Of a DNA stretch of 64,000 bases, positions 42,711-50,932 are shown in pieces (position 1 is the first letter of the stretch; the number at the start of each line of letters is the position of its first letter). The notes under the pieces were generated by a model. That model did not search any database and was not told the DNA's origin. It saw nothing but the letters and a program-made list of their open reading frames with translations. Source of the DNA: WHSW01 sp963846565 (GTDB lineage: Bacteria > Actinomycetota > Thermoleophilia > Solirubrobacterales > 70-9). The translations under genes were made by a program, and so were the position numbers. Location: contig CAWJWL010000003.1 of the NCBI GenBank assembly GCA_963846565.1, positions 682,001-746,000 on the forward strand, written 5' to 3'.

Positions 42711-42729
42711 AAATCTGAAGGGAACCAAC

Positions 42730-43291
42730 ATGAGCACTACTACCGAAGGGCATATCCAGATTCCGACCGGCACCTGGGAGCTTGATCCGGCCCACACCCG
42801 GATGGGCTTCGCCGTCAAGCACATGGGCGTAAGCACGGTTCGCGGCGAGTTCCGCGAGTTCGAGGGCACAGTCGAGATCGGCGAGGATTCGAGCTCCTCG
42901 CGCGCCTACGGGACGGTCCAGGCGGCGTCGGTCACCACCAACCAAGCACAGCGAGACGAGCACCTGCGCTCTGAGGACTTCTTCGGAGCCGAAGCGAATC
43001 CGGAGCTGCGGTTCGAGTCCAAGCGGATCGAGCGCGTTGACGAAGACAGCTTTCGCGCGCGTCGGTGACCTGACGATGAACGGCGTCACCAACGAGGTGG
43101 AGCTGGAGGCAGAAGTCACCGGGACCGACATCGGGCCCTCAGGCGAGGAGCGTTTCGGCCTCGAAGTCACCGGCCAGGTCTCGCGCAAGGCGTACCAGAT
43201 GAAGTTCAACGCAGCTCTCGGCAGCGGCAACGCGGTCGTCGCTGACAAGGTCAAGCTTGACCTTGACGTTGCACTGGTCAAGAACGCCTAG
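42730..43291 (+). pseudogene. YceI-family lipocalin-like protein gene with one frameshift
   Basis: The protein opens IQIPTGTWELDPAHTRMGFA and VKHMGVSTVRGEFREFEGTV, unmistakable YceI motifs, and continues RSEDFFGAEANPELRFES. At about 43055, in the run CGCGCGCG, the frame moves +1. The rest (GDLTMNGVTNEVELEAEVTG, AYQMKFNAALGSGNAVVADK) is intact in the new frame to 43291. YceI proteins bind isoprenoid-type lipids. A slip in the GC dinucleotide run (real or sequencing) accounts for the break. No signal peptide is present. Confidence 0.82.
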
Positions 43292-43310
43292 TCCAGCAAG
43301 ACTCCGACGA

Positions 43311-43338
43311 AGGCCCGGCGGCGGTGTCCGCCGGGCCT
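43311..43338 (+). terminator. Stem-loop after yceI
   Basis: AGGCCCGGCGG and CCGCCGGGCCT form an 11-bp perfect stem with a 6-base loop, 20 bp after the yceI stop. No T-run follows, but strong GC stems often end transcripts in actinobacteria. Confidence 0.6.
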
Positions 43339-43476
43339 CGAATCCTCGATGGATGCGCTTTCCATGCGGAGTAGGCGTTTCTGAGCGCGAGACGCCTGCG
43401 CTCAACCCTGTGACGCGAACACCGAGAATGAAAATTGGTAGCAAGCGACTCGCATCCTTCAGAGCCGCAGAACGTG

Positions 43477-43500
43477 AAAGGCCCGCCGTAGCGGGCCTTT
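43477..43500 (-). terminator. Factor-independent terminator of the tRNA gene
   Basis: AAAGGCCCGC-CGTA-GCGGGCCTTT is a perfect 10-bp stem with a 4-base loop flanked by A/T runs on both sides. It sits 7 bp past the tRNA 3' end and could act in both directions. Confidence 0.8.
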
Positions 43501-43506
43501 CTCCTA

Positions 43507-43580
43507 TAGCGGGGGCGGGATTTGAACCCGCGACCTCCGGGTTATGAGCCCGGCGAGCTACCTGACTGCTCCACCCCGCG
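43507..43580 (-). tRNA. Initiator tRNA-fMet (CAU)
   Basis: The 74-nt minus-strand sequence begins CGCGGGGTGGAGCAG, has the anticodon loop CTCATAA and a T arm GCGGG-TTCAAAT-CCCGC. Two features mark it as the initiator: no Watson-Crick pair at position 1:72 (C1 faces U72, where C1:A72 is usual) and three consecutive G:C pairs closing the anticodon loop (GGG/CCC). CCA is not encoded. Confidence 0.93.
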
Positions 43581-43622
43581 GCGGTCACCAAACGTTAGCA
43601 ACGTGAGGATCGAAAATCGCGC

Positions 43623-44222
43623 TCAGGCGGCTGCCCGGGCGTGGGTGCCCTCCGCAACGATTTCGCGTTCGATCCGCTTCATCACCGCCGGGTAGACGAT
43701 TAGGTGCCGGAAGGGCTTGATCGCCAGCATGTAGGCGTCGCCGAAGAGGCCGTTCGGCTTCACCAGCACGGCCATCTGCACTTGAAAGCCACCGGCGCCG
43801 TCCGGCACGCGCCCCAGATGGAGGACGCCATGGACCGTGCGGTTCGCGATTTCGGCGGCGAACTCGTCCTCGAGCAGGTAGAGCGGGGTGAACGGGAGCG
43901 ACTCGAAGTCGGGACCGGTGGGCGCCTCGCGCAGGTCCGCGGGCAGGCGGTCGCGCAGGGTCGGCACGCGGCCGCCGAGGCCGTCCTTTTCGTCGTCCCA
44001 GCCGAGGAGCTCGCCGAGCTTCCACCGGATGGCGAACAGCAGGCCGGTAAGGCCACCCGTGTCCTCGCCGGGTCCGGTGGTCGCGAAGACGCGCGCGAGC
44101 CGGACCAGGTCGTCGGCCTCCCCGGTGCCGGGCAGCTGCCAGACGTCCTCGAGGCGGAAGTCGGGCGTGATCTCCTGAATCCGCCACGACCGGCTCGTGT
44201 ACTCGCTGTTGGGCAGTCTCAT
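43623..44222 (-). CDS. DUF2867 family protein
   Basis: 199 residues. DUF2867 features include HLGRVPDGAGGFQVQMAVLV, YMLAIKPFRHLIVYPAVMKR and the early ARVFATTGPGEDTGGLTGLL. The C-terminal segment could bind a lipid or ligand, but the function of the family is not established. ATG 44222 overlaps the stop of the TetR gene upstream (ATGA), so the two are co-translated and it is a likely target of that regulator. Confidence 0.83.
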   Translation of the reverse strand: MRLPNSEYTSRSWRIQEITPDFRLEDVWQLPGTGEADDLVRLARVFATTGPGEDTGGLTGLLFAIRWKLGELLGWDDEKDGLGGRVPTLRDRLPADLREAPTGPDFESLPFTPLYLLEDEFAAEIANRTVHGVLHLGRVPDGAGGFQVQMAVLVKPNGLFGDAYMLAIKPFRHLIVYPAVMKRIEREIVAEGTHARAAA

Positions 44223-44836
44223 CTTCGGTCCACCTCCATCGGGTCGAGTCCGAGCGCGCCGACGGCGGCGCGCGCCGCCAGCAGCTCGTCGTGTGGTTCC
44301 TGGCCGGCGAGCTCGATCACGGCCCCTTCGAGCGCGCCGATGTAGGCGAGCGCGACGGCTCGCGCCGGCGGCCCGGGTGGGATCTCACCCGCGCGGCGCC
44401 CGGCGTTGATCAGGCGGCTGCAGCGCTTTACGAGCCCGTCGGAAACCTGCTCGAGGCGTCGACCGATCGGATGATCCTGGCCGCTGAACTCCAGCCGCAG
44501 CGCGATCGCGACGCGGGCGAAGTCGCGGCGGCAGATCACGGCGTGGCCGCGCGCGAGGGCGATCAGGGCGTCGACGGGATCGTCGTCCGAGGAGACGGTT
44601 GAGCCCACCTCCTCCTGCCAGGTCGCGTCGACCCAATCGAGTACCGCCATCGCCAGGTCGTCCTTGTCCTTGAACTGGTGGTAGAGGGCGCCGCGCGTGT
44701 AGCCCGCCTCCTTCGCGACCTGCTCGAGCTTAAGGTTTCCGTAGCCGTACCGGGAAAGGCCGCGGGCGGCGGATTCGAGCAGGGCCTCGCGGGACCGCGT
44801 CCGCCGCTGCGACTGGGTCAAGCTACGTACATGCAT
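44219..44836 (-). CDS. TetR-family transcriptional regulator
   Basis: 205 residues. HTH: SREALLESAARGLSRYGYGN, then VAKEAGYTRGALYHQFKDKD. The C-terminal domain has VICRRDFARVAIALRLEFSG and ALAYIGALEGAVIELAGQEP, like several actinobacterial TetR repressors. The start codon lies inside a 20-bp perfect palindrome, so autoregulation is likely. It forms an operon with DUF2867. Confidence 0.88.
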   Translation of the reverse strand: MHVRSLTQSQRRTRSREALLESAARGLSRYGYGNLKLEQVAKEAGYTRGALYHQFKDKDDLAMAVLDWVDATWQEEVGSTVSSDDDPVDALIALARGHAVICRRDFARVAIALRLEFSGQDHPIGRRLEQVSDGLVKRCSRLINAGRRAGEIPPGPPARAVALAYIGALEGAVIELAGQEPHDELLAARAAVGALGLDPMEVDRR

Positions 44837-44843
44837 GTACGTA
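44824..44843. promoter_or_regulatory. Perfect 20-bp palindrome over the tetR start codon
   Basis: TACGTACATGCATGTACGTA equals its own reverse complement and includes the tetR ATG (44834-44836). Binding here would block transcription or initiation directly. It lies between the SDR stop and the tetR gene. Confidence 0.75.
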
Positions 44844-44845
44844 TG

Positions 44846-45658
44846 TTACAGGAGCTCTGCGCCCGTGAGCTCTTCGCTCAGCTCCCAAAGCCGCCTGCGC
44901 GCCTCAGGATCCGAGGCCTGCGGATCCGCGGTGGCCTCCTCAGTGCCGTCGAAGTACCTGCCGGTGACGCCCTCCGCGTCCGCCCCGACCGCGAGCCGCG
45001 TCGTCGCCTCCATCCCCTCGGCCACCGTGCTCATAACCTTGCCGCCGAAGCCGAGGACCATGTTCGTGTCCATCAGCGTCGCCGGGTGGAGCGCGGTTGC
45101 AGTGGGGCGGGCCTCCGGGCCGAGGCGCTCGGCAAGCTCGAACGTGAACATGATCTGCGCGAGCTTCGACTGGGCGTAGGAGCGGGCGCCGTCGTAGCCG
45201 GTGTCGAGCATCACGTTGTCGAAGTCGATGGCTTGCTGGCCGATCGAGGCGACGCTGACCACCCGCGAGCGCTCGCCGGCCCGGAGCTCTGCCATCAGCT
45301 CGAGCGTCAGCTTGAAGTGGGCGAGATGGTTGACGGCGAGGACGAGCTCGTAGCCATCGGCGCTCAACTTCCGCTCGTCCATGACGACGATGCCGGCGTT
45401 GTTGACGAGCACGTCGAGGGCGTCGTGATCGCGCCGCACCTCCTCCGCGAGGCGCCCGACCTCCTCGAGCGACCCGAAATCCGCCACGTACCCGCGCATC
45501 CCCTCCCCCAGCTCGTCGACCACGCGCTCGACCTTCGCCGGGTTTCGGCCGTGGACGAGGAGGCTCGCGCCCTCGCCGGCGAGTTGGCGAGCGCAGGCGA
45601 GCCCGAGGCCGTCGGTCGAGCCGGTGATCAGGATCCGCCTGCTCTCGAGGGCGCACAC
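44846..45658 (-). CDS. Short-chain dehydrogenase/reductase
   Basis: 270 residues from GTG 45658; the frame opens further upstream without support. Cofactor site ILITGSTDGLGLACARQLAG (TGxxxGxG), then DVLVNNAGIVVMDERK, catalytic Ser in VVSVASIGQQAI and the YxxxK pair in RSYAQSKLAQIMF. It resembles the retinol-dehydrogenase-like SDR group with an extended C-terminus. It lies 10 bp upstream of the TetR gene on the same strand, but the palindrome between suggests separate control. Confidence 0.88.
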   Translation of the reverse strand: MCALESRRILITGSTDGLGLACARQLAGEGASLLVHGRNPAKVERVVDELGEGMRGYVADFGSLEEVGRLAEEVRRDHDALDVLVNNAGIVVMDERKLSADGYELVLAVNHLAHFKLTLELMAELRAGERSRVVSVASIGQQAIDFDNVMLDTGYDGARSYAQSKLAQIMFTFELAERLGPEARPTATALHPATLMDTNMVLGFGGKVMSTVAEGMEATTRLAVGADAEGVTGRYFDGTEEATADPQASDPEARRRLWELSEELTGAELL

Positions 45659-45766
45659 GGCGGGCAGCCTATCGGCGCGCGCCGCACTTACGCCGGAGGT
45701 AATTGAACCGCCTCCCTTCCCCTGCAAACCTCGCCCGCGTCAACCGAGATCAACAGGAGAACACCA

Positions 45767-46099
45767 ATGCCTGCATTCGGAATCGGACACCTGCGGAGCG
45801 TCGACTTCAACGACGAGATCATCGACTACGTCAAGCGAATCAACGCCACGCTCGAGCCCTATGGGGGGCGCTTCCGCGTCCACGGAACGCCGCGTCTCGA
45901 GGTGCTCGAGGGCGAGTGGACCGACAGCCTGATCGTGATCGAGTTCCCCGACTACGAGCGCGGTAAGGCCTGGTACGAGTCGCCCGAATACCAGGAGCTC
46001 ATTCCGCTCCGGGCCGACAACTCGGAGGGCGACATCTTCCTCGTCGACGGGGTCGATGAGGGCTATCAGGCAACCGAGCTGCTCGCCAAGGTCGCCTGA
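45767..46099 (+). CDS. DUF1330 family protein
   Basis: 110 residues, dimeric alpha/beta barrel fold. Motifs: AFGIGHLRSVDFNDEIIDYV, YGGRFRVHGTPRLEVLEGEW, LIVIEFPDYERGKAWYESPE and YQELIPLRADNSEGDIFLVD. These are the DUF1330 signature strands. A ribosome site AGGAG lies 7 nt upstream. The function is unknown. A GC-rich terminator follows. Confidence 0.87.
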   Translation: MPAFGIGHLRSVDFNDEIIDYVKRINATLEPYGGRFRVHGTPRLEVLEGEWTDSLIVIEFPDYERGKAWYESPEYQELIPLRADNSEGDIFLVDGVDEGYQATELLAKVA

Positions 46100-46112
46100 G
46101 CCTGAGGTGGAC

Positions 46113-46137
46113 GACGGGGCCCCCCGTGGGCCCCGTC
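46113..46137 (+). terminator. Stem-loop after DUF1330
   Basis: GACGGGGCCC and GGGCCCCGTC form a perfect 10-bp stem with a 5-base loop, 14 bp after the DUF1330 stop. It also lies just past the convergent coiled-coil gene and may serve both. Confidence 0.75.
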
Positions 46138-46153
46138 ACCAGACTCAGCCGGC

Positions 46154-46774
46154 TCAGTCGGAGCCGGACTTCCGCCGCTGCTTCGCCTTCGTGGCTGCGC
46201 CCTCGAGGCGTCGTGCCTCGTCGGCCGCGCGGACGGCTTCCTCCTTCACCTTCAGGGCGTCGGACTTCTTCTCGAGCTGCTCGAGGCGATCGACCTTGCC
46301 GCGCGCCTCGACCTTCTCCTCGGTCTTCGCCGCCTTGGTGCGAGCGGCCTCCTTGCGCTTCTCGGCAGAGCGCTCGGCCTGCGCCTTCTTCTCGTCGCGC
46401 TGCTTCTTCGCGCGTGCCGCCTTGCGCTTCGCTTCCTCGTCGGCCTTCTTGCTGCGCGCCTCGGCCTCTTCCTGCTTGCTCTCCGTGCGGGCTTCGGCGG
46501 ACTCGACTCGCACCTCGGCCTCGGCCCGCAGCTGCTGGGCCCGCGTGCGCTCGGCTGCCGCCCTGCGGCGGCGCTGGGCATCCTCGCGCAGCTCGGAGTC
46601 GCTCAGGACCGTGCCGGCGGCGTTGCGGACCGCCGCGTCGGCGCGATCGATCGCCAGTTCGGCCGAAGCCGTGGCGCGATTCTCGGGAGCGATCTTCAGC
46701 AGCCGGTCTGCGGGGAAGCGGACGAGCTTCAACGCGCCGTTGACTGCCTTGCCTGGAACTGTCTGCGGGGTCAT
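46154..46774 (-). CDS. Coiled-coil protein, Ala/Glu/Lys/Arg-rich
   Basis: 206 residues. After VRFPADRLLKIAPENRATAS the rest is a nearly continuous charged helix (for example ESKQEEAEARSKKADEEAKR), expected to form a long coiled coil. No enzymatic motif. ATG 46774 overlaps the stop of the CsbD-like gene upstream, and both proteins share the same helix composition, so they probably act or assemble together. I do not recognise a family. Confidence 0.7.
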   Translation of the reverse strand: MTPQTVPGKAVNGALKLVRFPADRLLKIAPENRATASAELAIDRADAAVRNAAGTVLSDSELREDAQRRRRAAAERTRAQQLRAEAEVRVESAEARTESKQEEAEARSKKADEEAKRKAARAKKQRDEKKAQAERSAEKRKEAARTKAAKTEEKVEARGKVDRLEQLEKKSDALKVKEEAVRAADEARRLEGAATKAKQRRKSGSD

Positions 46775-47283
46775 CGGTTCTCCTCTGGATCGATCTGGTC
46801 TGCCTTCGCCTCTGCCTGGCGTGCTTCCTGGGCCAGCCGGGTGGCAGCGTCCGCTTCATCGCGCTCGCGCGCCTCGGCCTGCTCCACCGTTTCCTCGGCG
46901 CGGGCCTCCTCGCTCTGGCGCTGCGCAACGGCGTCGCCGACCTGGGCGTTCGCCTGCTGGTCGGCCGCCTGCTGTGCCTTGGCGCGGTCGGTCTCCGCGG
47001 ACACCTCGGCCCGTTGCTCGGATACCTCGGCGCGCAGACGCTCGGCCTCGAGCTCGGTCTCGACCTTCTCCTGCTCGAGCTCGGCCTCCTGCTCACGCTG
47101 CTCGGCCTCGGCTTCTGCCTTGGTCGCATGAACGTCGGCCTCGCCCTGCGCCTGTTGCAGGCGGCCCTCCCGCGCGAGCTCCTCGTTGTTGAGCGCCTCG
47201 CCCGCGAGCTCCTTCGCCTTGCCGGCCACCTTGCCGACGATGCCGCCGGTGGTGGTGCGCTCGGTGGTCTCGGGATCTGTCAT
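46771..47283 (-). CDS. CsbD-like domain protein with long coiled coil
   Basis: 170 residues from ATG 47283, with GAAGAGGA about 6 nt upstream. The N-terminus GGIVGKVAGKAKELAGEALN plus REGRLQQAQGEADV is a CsbD-type stress-protein motif. From about residue 50 a charged coiled coil runs to the end. CsbD proteins are general-stress proteins of unknown mechanism. The fusion of CsbD with a long coiled coil recurs in actinobacteria, and here it is translationally coupled to a second coiled-coil protein. Confidence 0.78.
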   Translation of the reverse strand: MTDPETTERTTTGGIVGKVAGKAKELAGEALNNEELAREGRLQQAQGEADVHATKAEAEAEQREQEAELEQEKVETELEAERLRAEVSEQRAEVSAETDRAKAQQAADQQANAQVGDAVAQRQSEEARAEETVEQAEARERDEADAATRLAQEARQAEAKADQIDPEENR

Positions 47284-47482
47284 TTCATGTCCTCTTCGTC
47301 GTGGTTTCGCAATATCAGGAAGGTCTCGCCGGGGGGACGCCAAGCCTTCGCTTGCATCGGCCCCTGGCGGTTATCGGTTACGAGGAGGTCGATCAGGCAG
47401 CCGTGCCGGTCCGTTCGCGGACACGAGGCCCTCGAGCTGGCCGATGCCCTCCGCGACGACGACTACCCGGCGGGGGCACGGG

Positions 47483-49069
47483 CTAACCGAGTTCCGGTAA
47501 CGCCGCCAGGTCACCGTGGGCGAGTTGGACGACGGCCGCACCCTCCCCCACGGCGGTCGCGCAGCGCTTGGTCGAGCCCGAGCGCAAATCGCCGGCCGCG
47601 TAGACCCGCGGCACGCTGGTCGCGAGCGCGTGCTCGGCGCCCACGGCGGCGCCGGTGAGGACGAAGCCCTTCTCGTCGCGGGCCACGGTGTCGCCGAGCC
47701 ACTCCGTGCACGGGGTCGCGCCGAGGAAGCAGAACAGGTGCGAGAACGGCATCCGGGATCCGTCGGTGAGCGTCACGGCCTCGAGCCGGCCCTCGCTGCC
47801 GTGAAGCTCGGTGATCTCGCTGCGATTGCGGAGGGCGACGCCGAAGTGCTCGAGGTCCTTGATCAGGTACTGCGACATCGTCTCGGCGACGTCGGCGCGG
47901 CGGTGGAGGAGGGTCGCCAGCGCGCCGCCGCGAGCGAGCCAGATCGCCGCCTGTGCGGCCGAGTTGCCACCCCCGACGACGCCGACGCGCTGACCGCTAC
48001 AGAGTCGGGCCTCGGCCGGTCCGGCCGCGTAGAAGACGCTCAATCCCTCGTACTCCTCCAGCCCCGCGACCGGCAAGCGCCGGTACTCCGCGCCGGTGGC
48101 GAGCACGACGGCACGCGCCGTGATCTCGTGCCCGTCCTCGAGCCTGACCAGGTGGCGCTCCCCGCCGGGCTCGAGCGCGATCGCGCGATAGGGCGTCGCT
48201 GTCCGGGCGCCGAACTTGCGGGCCTGCGTGACGGCGCGGCTGGTCAGCTCGCTCCCGGTGATCCCGGCCGGGAAGCCGAGGTAGTTCTCGATCCGCCGCG
48301 AGAGCCCGGCCTGCCCGCCGAGCACCGTGCTCTCGACCACGAGCGTGTCGAGGCCCTCCGACGCCCCGTAGACCGCGGCGCCGAGCCCAGCGGGACCGCC
48401 GCCGAGGACGAGCAGGTCGACCTCCTCTGCCGGCGCCAGCTCGAGCCCGATCCCGAGCGCTCGCGAGAGCTCGCCGTTTGTCGGGCGGTGGAGCTCGAGC
48501 CCGCCCGGGAGGCGAAGCAGCGGGATCTGCTCGGGCTCGAGCGCGTCAACCAGCGCCCGAGCCTCCTCGTCGGAGTCCGGATCGATCCAGGTGTGGGGCA
48601 GCCGTGTCCGCCGCACCCATTCGACGATCGCGCGCGTCTCCGGCGAAGAGGCCGGTCCGATGATCTCGAAGCCAACGCCGTGGCGCTCCTGCAGGATCTC
48701 GCGGCGGCGCATGAAGGTCGCCAGCAGCAGGTTGGCGAGGGAGCTGTCCTCGGCGAGCAGCCGGCGGACGGCCTCGCGCTCAACTGCGATGTAGCGCAGC
48801 GGGCTGGTAGCGACCGCACCCAGATACGTGGTCTGGCCGGTGAGCATGTTCATCTCGCCGATGAAACCCGAGGGCCCGTGACGGACCACCTGGTCCCCGT
48901 TGGCGTCGACCACCGCGGCTTCTCCCTCGATGATCGCGACCAACGGGTAGCGCCGATCGCCGACACAAAACAGCGCCTCACCCGCCTCCGCGGTCCGTTC
49001 CTCACCGTGCTCGGCCAGGGTCGCGAGCTGGGTCGAGGAGAGAATCGCGCTGCTGAGCGGCGTGTCCAC
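47483..49069 (-). CDS. FAD-dependent oxidoreductase with N-terminal cyclic-nucleotide-binding domain (thioredoxin-reductase-like)
   Basis: 528 residues, GTG start. A cNMP-binding/Crp-type sensor domain is at residues 15-125 (LVAIIEGEAAVVDANGDQVV, then GEMNMLTGQTTYLGAVA). A thioredoxin-like linker (residues 130-205) follows. The reductase part has FAD site LLVLGGGPAGLGAAVYGASE and NADPH site VGVVGGGNSAAQAAIWLARG. The CxxC pair of true thioredoxin reductases is absent; the site reads VFYAAGPAEARLCSGQ. It probably transfers electrons to another acceptor, under control of a bound nucleotide or small ligand. Confidence 0.85.
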   Translation of the reverse strand: MDTPLSSAILSSTQLATLAEHGEERTAEAGEALFCVGDRRYPLVAIIEGEAAVVDANGDQVVRHGPSGFIGEMNMLTGQTTYLGAVATSPLRYIAVEREAVRRLLAEDSSLANLLLATFMRRREILQERHGVGFEIIGPASSPETRAIVEWVRRTRLPHTWIDPDSDEEARALVDALEPEQIPLLRLPGGLELHRPTNGELSRALGIGLELAPAEEVDLLVLGGGPAGLGAAVYGASEGLDTLVVESTVLGGQAGLSRRIENYLGFPAGITGSELTSRAVTQARKFGARTATPYRAIALEPGGERHLVRLEDGHEITARAVVLATGAEYRRLPVAGLEEYEGLSVFYAAGPAEARLCSGQRVGVVGGGNSAAQAAIWLARGGALATLLHRRADVAETMSQYLIKDLEHFGVALRNRSEITELHGSEGRLEAVTLTDGSRMPFSHLFCFLGATPCTEWLGDTVARDEKGFVLTGAAVGAEHALATSVPRVYAAGDLRSGSTKRCATAVGEGAAVVQLAHGDLAALPELG

Positions 49070-49109
49070 GGCGTCCAGGCTAGCCCCGGCAATAGGCTTG
49101 GGCCGCGAA

Positions 49110-49928
49110 GTGAAGATTCACCACCTCAACTGCGGCACCATGTGCCCATACGGCGGCCGGATCGTCAGCGGCAGCGGCGGCCTCAGCGGCGCCGAGATCG
49201 TCTGCCACTGCCTCCTGATCGAGACGGTGGACTCGCTCGTCCTCGTCGACACCGGCGTCGGCACCGAGGACATGCAACACCGTCACCGGCGCCTCGGCGT
49301 CCCGTTCACCCTCGCCTTCCGGCCGCAGAACCGGCTCGCGGACACCGCGCTCCACCAGATCCGTGCCCTCGGTCACGATCCCGCCGATGTCCGCCACATC
49401 GCAGCCACGCACCTCGACCTCGATCATGCCGGCGGCCTCCCCGACTTCCCCGGTGCCGACGTCCACGTCTTCGACATCGAGAAGGACGCGGCGCTGCGCC
49501 CGAGCCTCCGCGACCGCGCCCGCTACCCCTCATGCCACTTCGACCACGGGCCGAAGTGGGTGGCCCACGAGGTCGATGGCGACGACTGGTTCGGCTTCGA
49601 GAGCGTCCGCGTCCTCCCCGGAGTCGACCCGGAGATCCTCCTGATCCCGCTGCCCGGCCACTCGCGCGGGCACGTCGGGGTCGCCGTCCACGACGGCGCG
49701 GGCTGGCTCCTGCACTGCGGCGATGCGTACTTCCACCGCAACCAGATGGCGACGCCGCCGAGCTGCCCGCCGGGTCTCAAGTTCTTCCAGACGGCGACGG
49801 CGGCCGACGGCAAGGCGCGGCGCTCGAACGAGGAGCGCCTGCGTGAGCTCGCCCGCTCCCACGGCGACGAGGTGCGCCTCTTCTGCGCCCACGACCCGGT
49901 GGAGCTCGAACGGGCGCGGGGAGCGTGA
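49110..49928 (+). CDS. Metallo-beta-lactamase-fold hydrolase (lactonase-like)
   Basis: 272 residues from GTG 49110. The zinc motif is THLDLDHAGGL (HxxxDH, near residue 110). Further ligands are in LPGHSRGHVGV and CGDAYFHRN. The N-terminal HHLNCGTMCPYGGRIVSGSG and the overall length are like the N-acyl-homoserine lactonase group, but quorum-signal hydrolysis is not proven. Its stop overlaps the ppx start by 4 bases. Confidence 0.85.
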   Translation: MKIHHLNCGTMCPYGGRIVSGSGGLSGAEIVCHCLLIETVDSLVLVDTGVGTEDMQHRHRRLGVPFTLAFRPQNRLADTALHQIRALGHDPADVRHIAATHLDLDHAGGLPDFPGADVHVFDIEKDAALRPSLRDRARYPSCHFDHGPKWVAHEVDGDDWFGFESVRVLPGVDPEILLIPLPGHSRGHVGVAVHDGAGWLLHCGDAYFHRNQMATPPSCPPGLKFFQTATAADGKARRSNEERLRELARSHGDEVRLFCAHDPVELERARGA

Positions 49929-50854
49929 GGATCGCAGTCGTCGACATGGGGACGAACTCGACCCGGCTGCTGGTCGCCGAGGTCGAGGAGGGGCGCGTGC
50001 GGGAGCTCGAGCGACGCTCGACCGTGACCCGGCTCGGCCGCGGGGTCGACACCTCGCAGCAGCTCTCCACCGAGGCCATCGAGGACGTCTGCGCCGCCGT
50101 CGCGGAGTACATCGGGATCTACGAACCGCTCGGGGTCGAACGGGTCGCCGCGATCGCGACCAGCGCCGTGCGCGACGCCGAGAACTCCGCCGTGTTCCTC
50201 GCCGAGCTGCGCGAGCGGTTCGCGATCGACGCGCGCATCCTCGACGGCGCCGCCGAGGCCCGCCTCACCTACATCGGCGCCTGCGCGGAGCGCCCGGCAA
50301 CGGAGAAGACCCTCGTCTGCGACATCGGCGGCGGCTCCACCGAGCTCGTGATCGGCGACGGCATGGACGTGGGCTTCTACGCCTCGCTCCAGGTCGGCAC
50401 CGTCCGCCATACCGAACGCCACCTGAGCCACGACCCCCCCGAGCCGCCGGAGCTCGAGAAGCTCGCCGGCGACGTCCACTCGCTGATCTCCGCATCGCTC
50501 GAGGGCGCGGCGCTCGCGAGCGCGAAGAGCGGGATCGGCGTGGCGGGGACCCCGACTTCGCTCGCCGCGATCGAGCAGCGGCTGGATCCCTATGACCAGG
50601 CCGCCGTCCACGGCTACGTGCTCTCGCTGTCCTCGATCCAGCGCATGCTCTCCGAGCTCGCGACGATGCCGCTGGAACAGCGGCTCAACGTCACCGGCCT
50701 GCACCCGGGGCGGGCGCCGACGATCGTCGCCGGCGTCGTCATCCTGATCCAGGTGATGCGCGCCTTCGGCCTCTCCGAGATCGAGGTCTCCGAGCACGAC
50801 ATCCTCTGGGGCACCGCGCTCGAGGCCGCCGAGGCCCAGGCGGCCGCCGCCTGA
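49925..50854 (+). CDS. ppx: Exopolyphosphatase / Ppx-GppA family phosphatase
   Basis: 309 residues, the short single-module form usual in actinobacteria. Motifs: IAVVDMGTNSTRLLVAEVE (phosphate-binding loop), AIATSAVRDAENSAVFLAEL, LVCDIGGGSTELVIGDG and VGVAGTPTSLAAIE-like GIGVAGTPTSLAAIE. It hydrolyses polyphosphate or pppGpp. The GTG start overlaps the hydrolase stop (GTGA), so the two are co-translated. A GC-rich stem-loop follows 20 bp after the stop. Confidence 0.9.
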   Translation: MRIAVVDMGTNSTRLLVAEVEEGRVRELERRSTVTRLGRGVDTSQQLSTEAIEDVCAAVAEYIGIYEPLGVERVAAIATSAVRDAENSAVFLAELRERFAIDARILDGAAEARLTYIGACAERPATEKTLVCDIGGGSTELVIGDGMDVGFYASLQVGTVRHTERHLSHDPPEPPELEKLAGDVHSLISASLEGAALASAKSGIGVAGTPTSLAAIEQRLDPYDQAAVHGYVLSLSSIQRMLSELATMPLEQRLNVTGLHPGRAPTIVAGVVILIQVMRAFGLSEIEVSEHDILWGTALEAAEAQAAAA

Positions 50855-50874
50855 GCGTCCGTAGAAGGCGCGAA

Positions 50875-50902
50875 CCCCGCCCCGAGAGGTCTCGGGACGG
50901 GG
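50875..50902 (+). terminator. Stem-loop after ppx
   Basis: CCCCG...CCCGAGA-GG-TCTCGGG...CGGGG forms a strong GC stem with an internal mismatch between its two parts. It lies between the convergent ppx and secreted-repeat genes and probably ends both transcripts. Confidence 0.65.
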
Positions 50903-50932
50903 ATCGGGCGACTGCGGCTTCGGCGCCGCTGC

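Noticed and set aside
47516..49846. Long plus-strand open frame opposite the FAD oxidoreductase
   Set aside because: High-GC antisense shadow with Arg/Pro-rich nonsense composition; the minus-strand frame has all family motifs.
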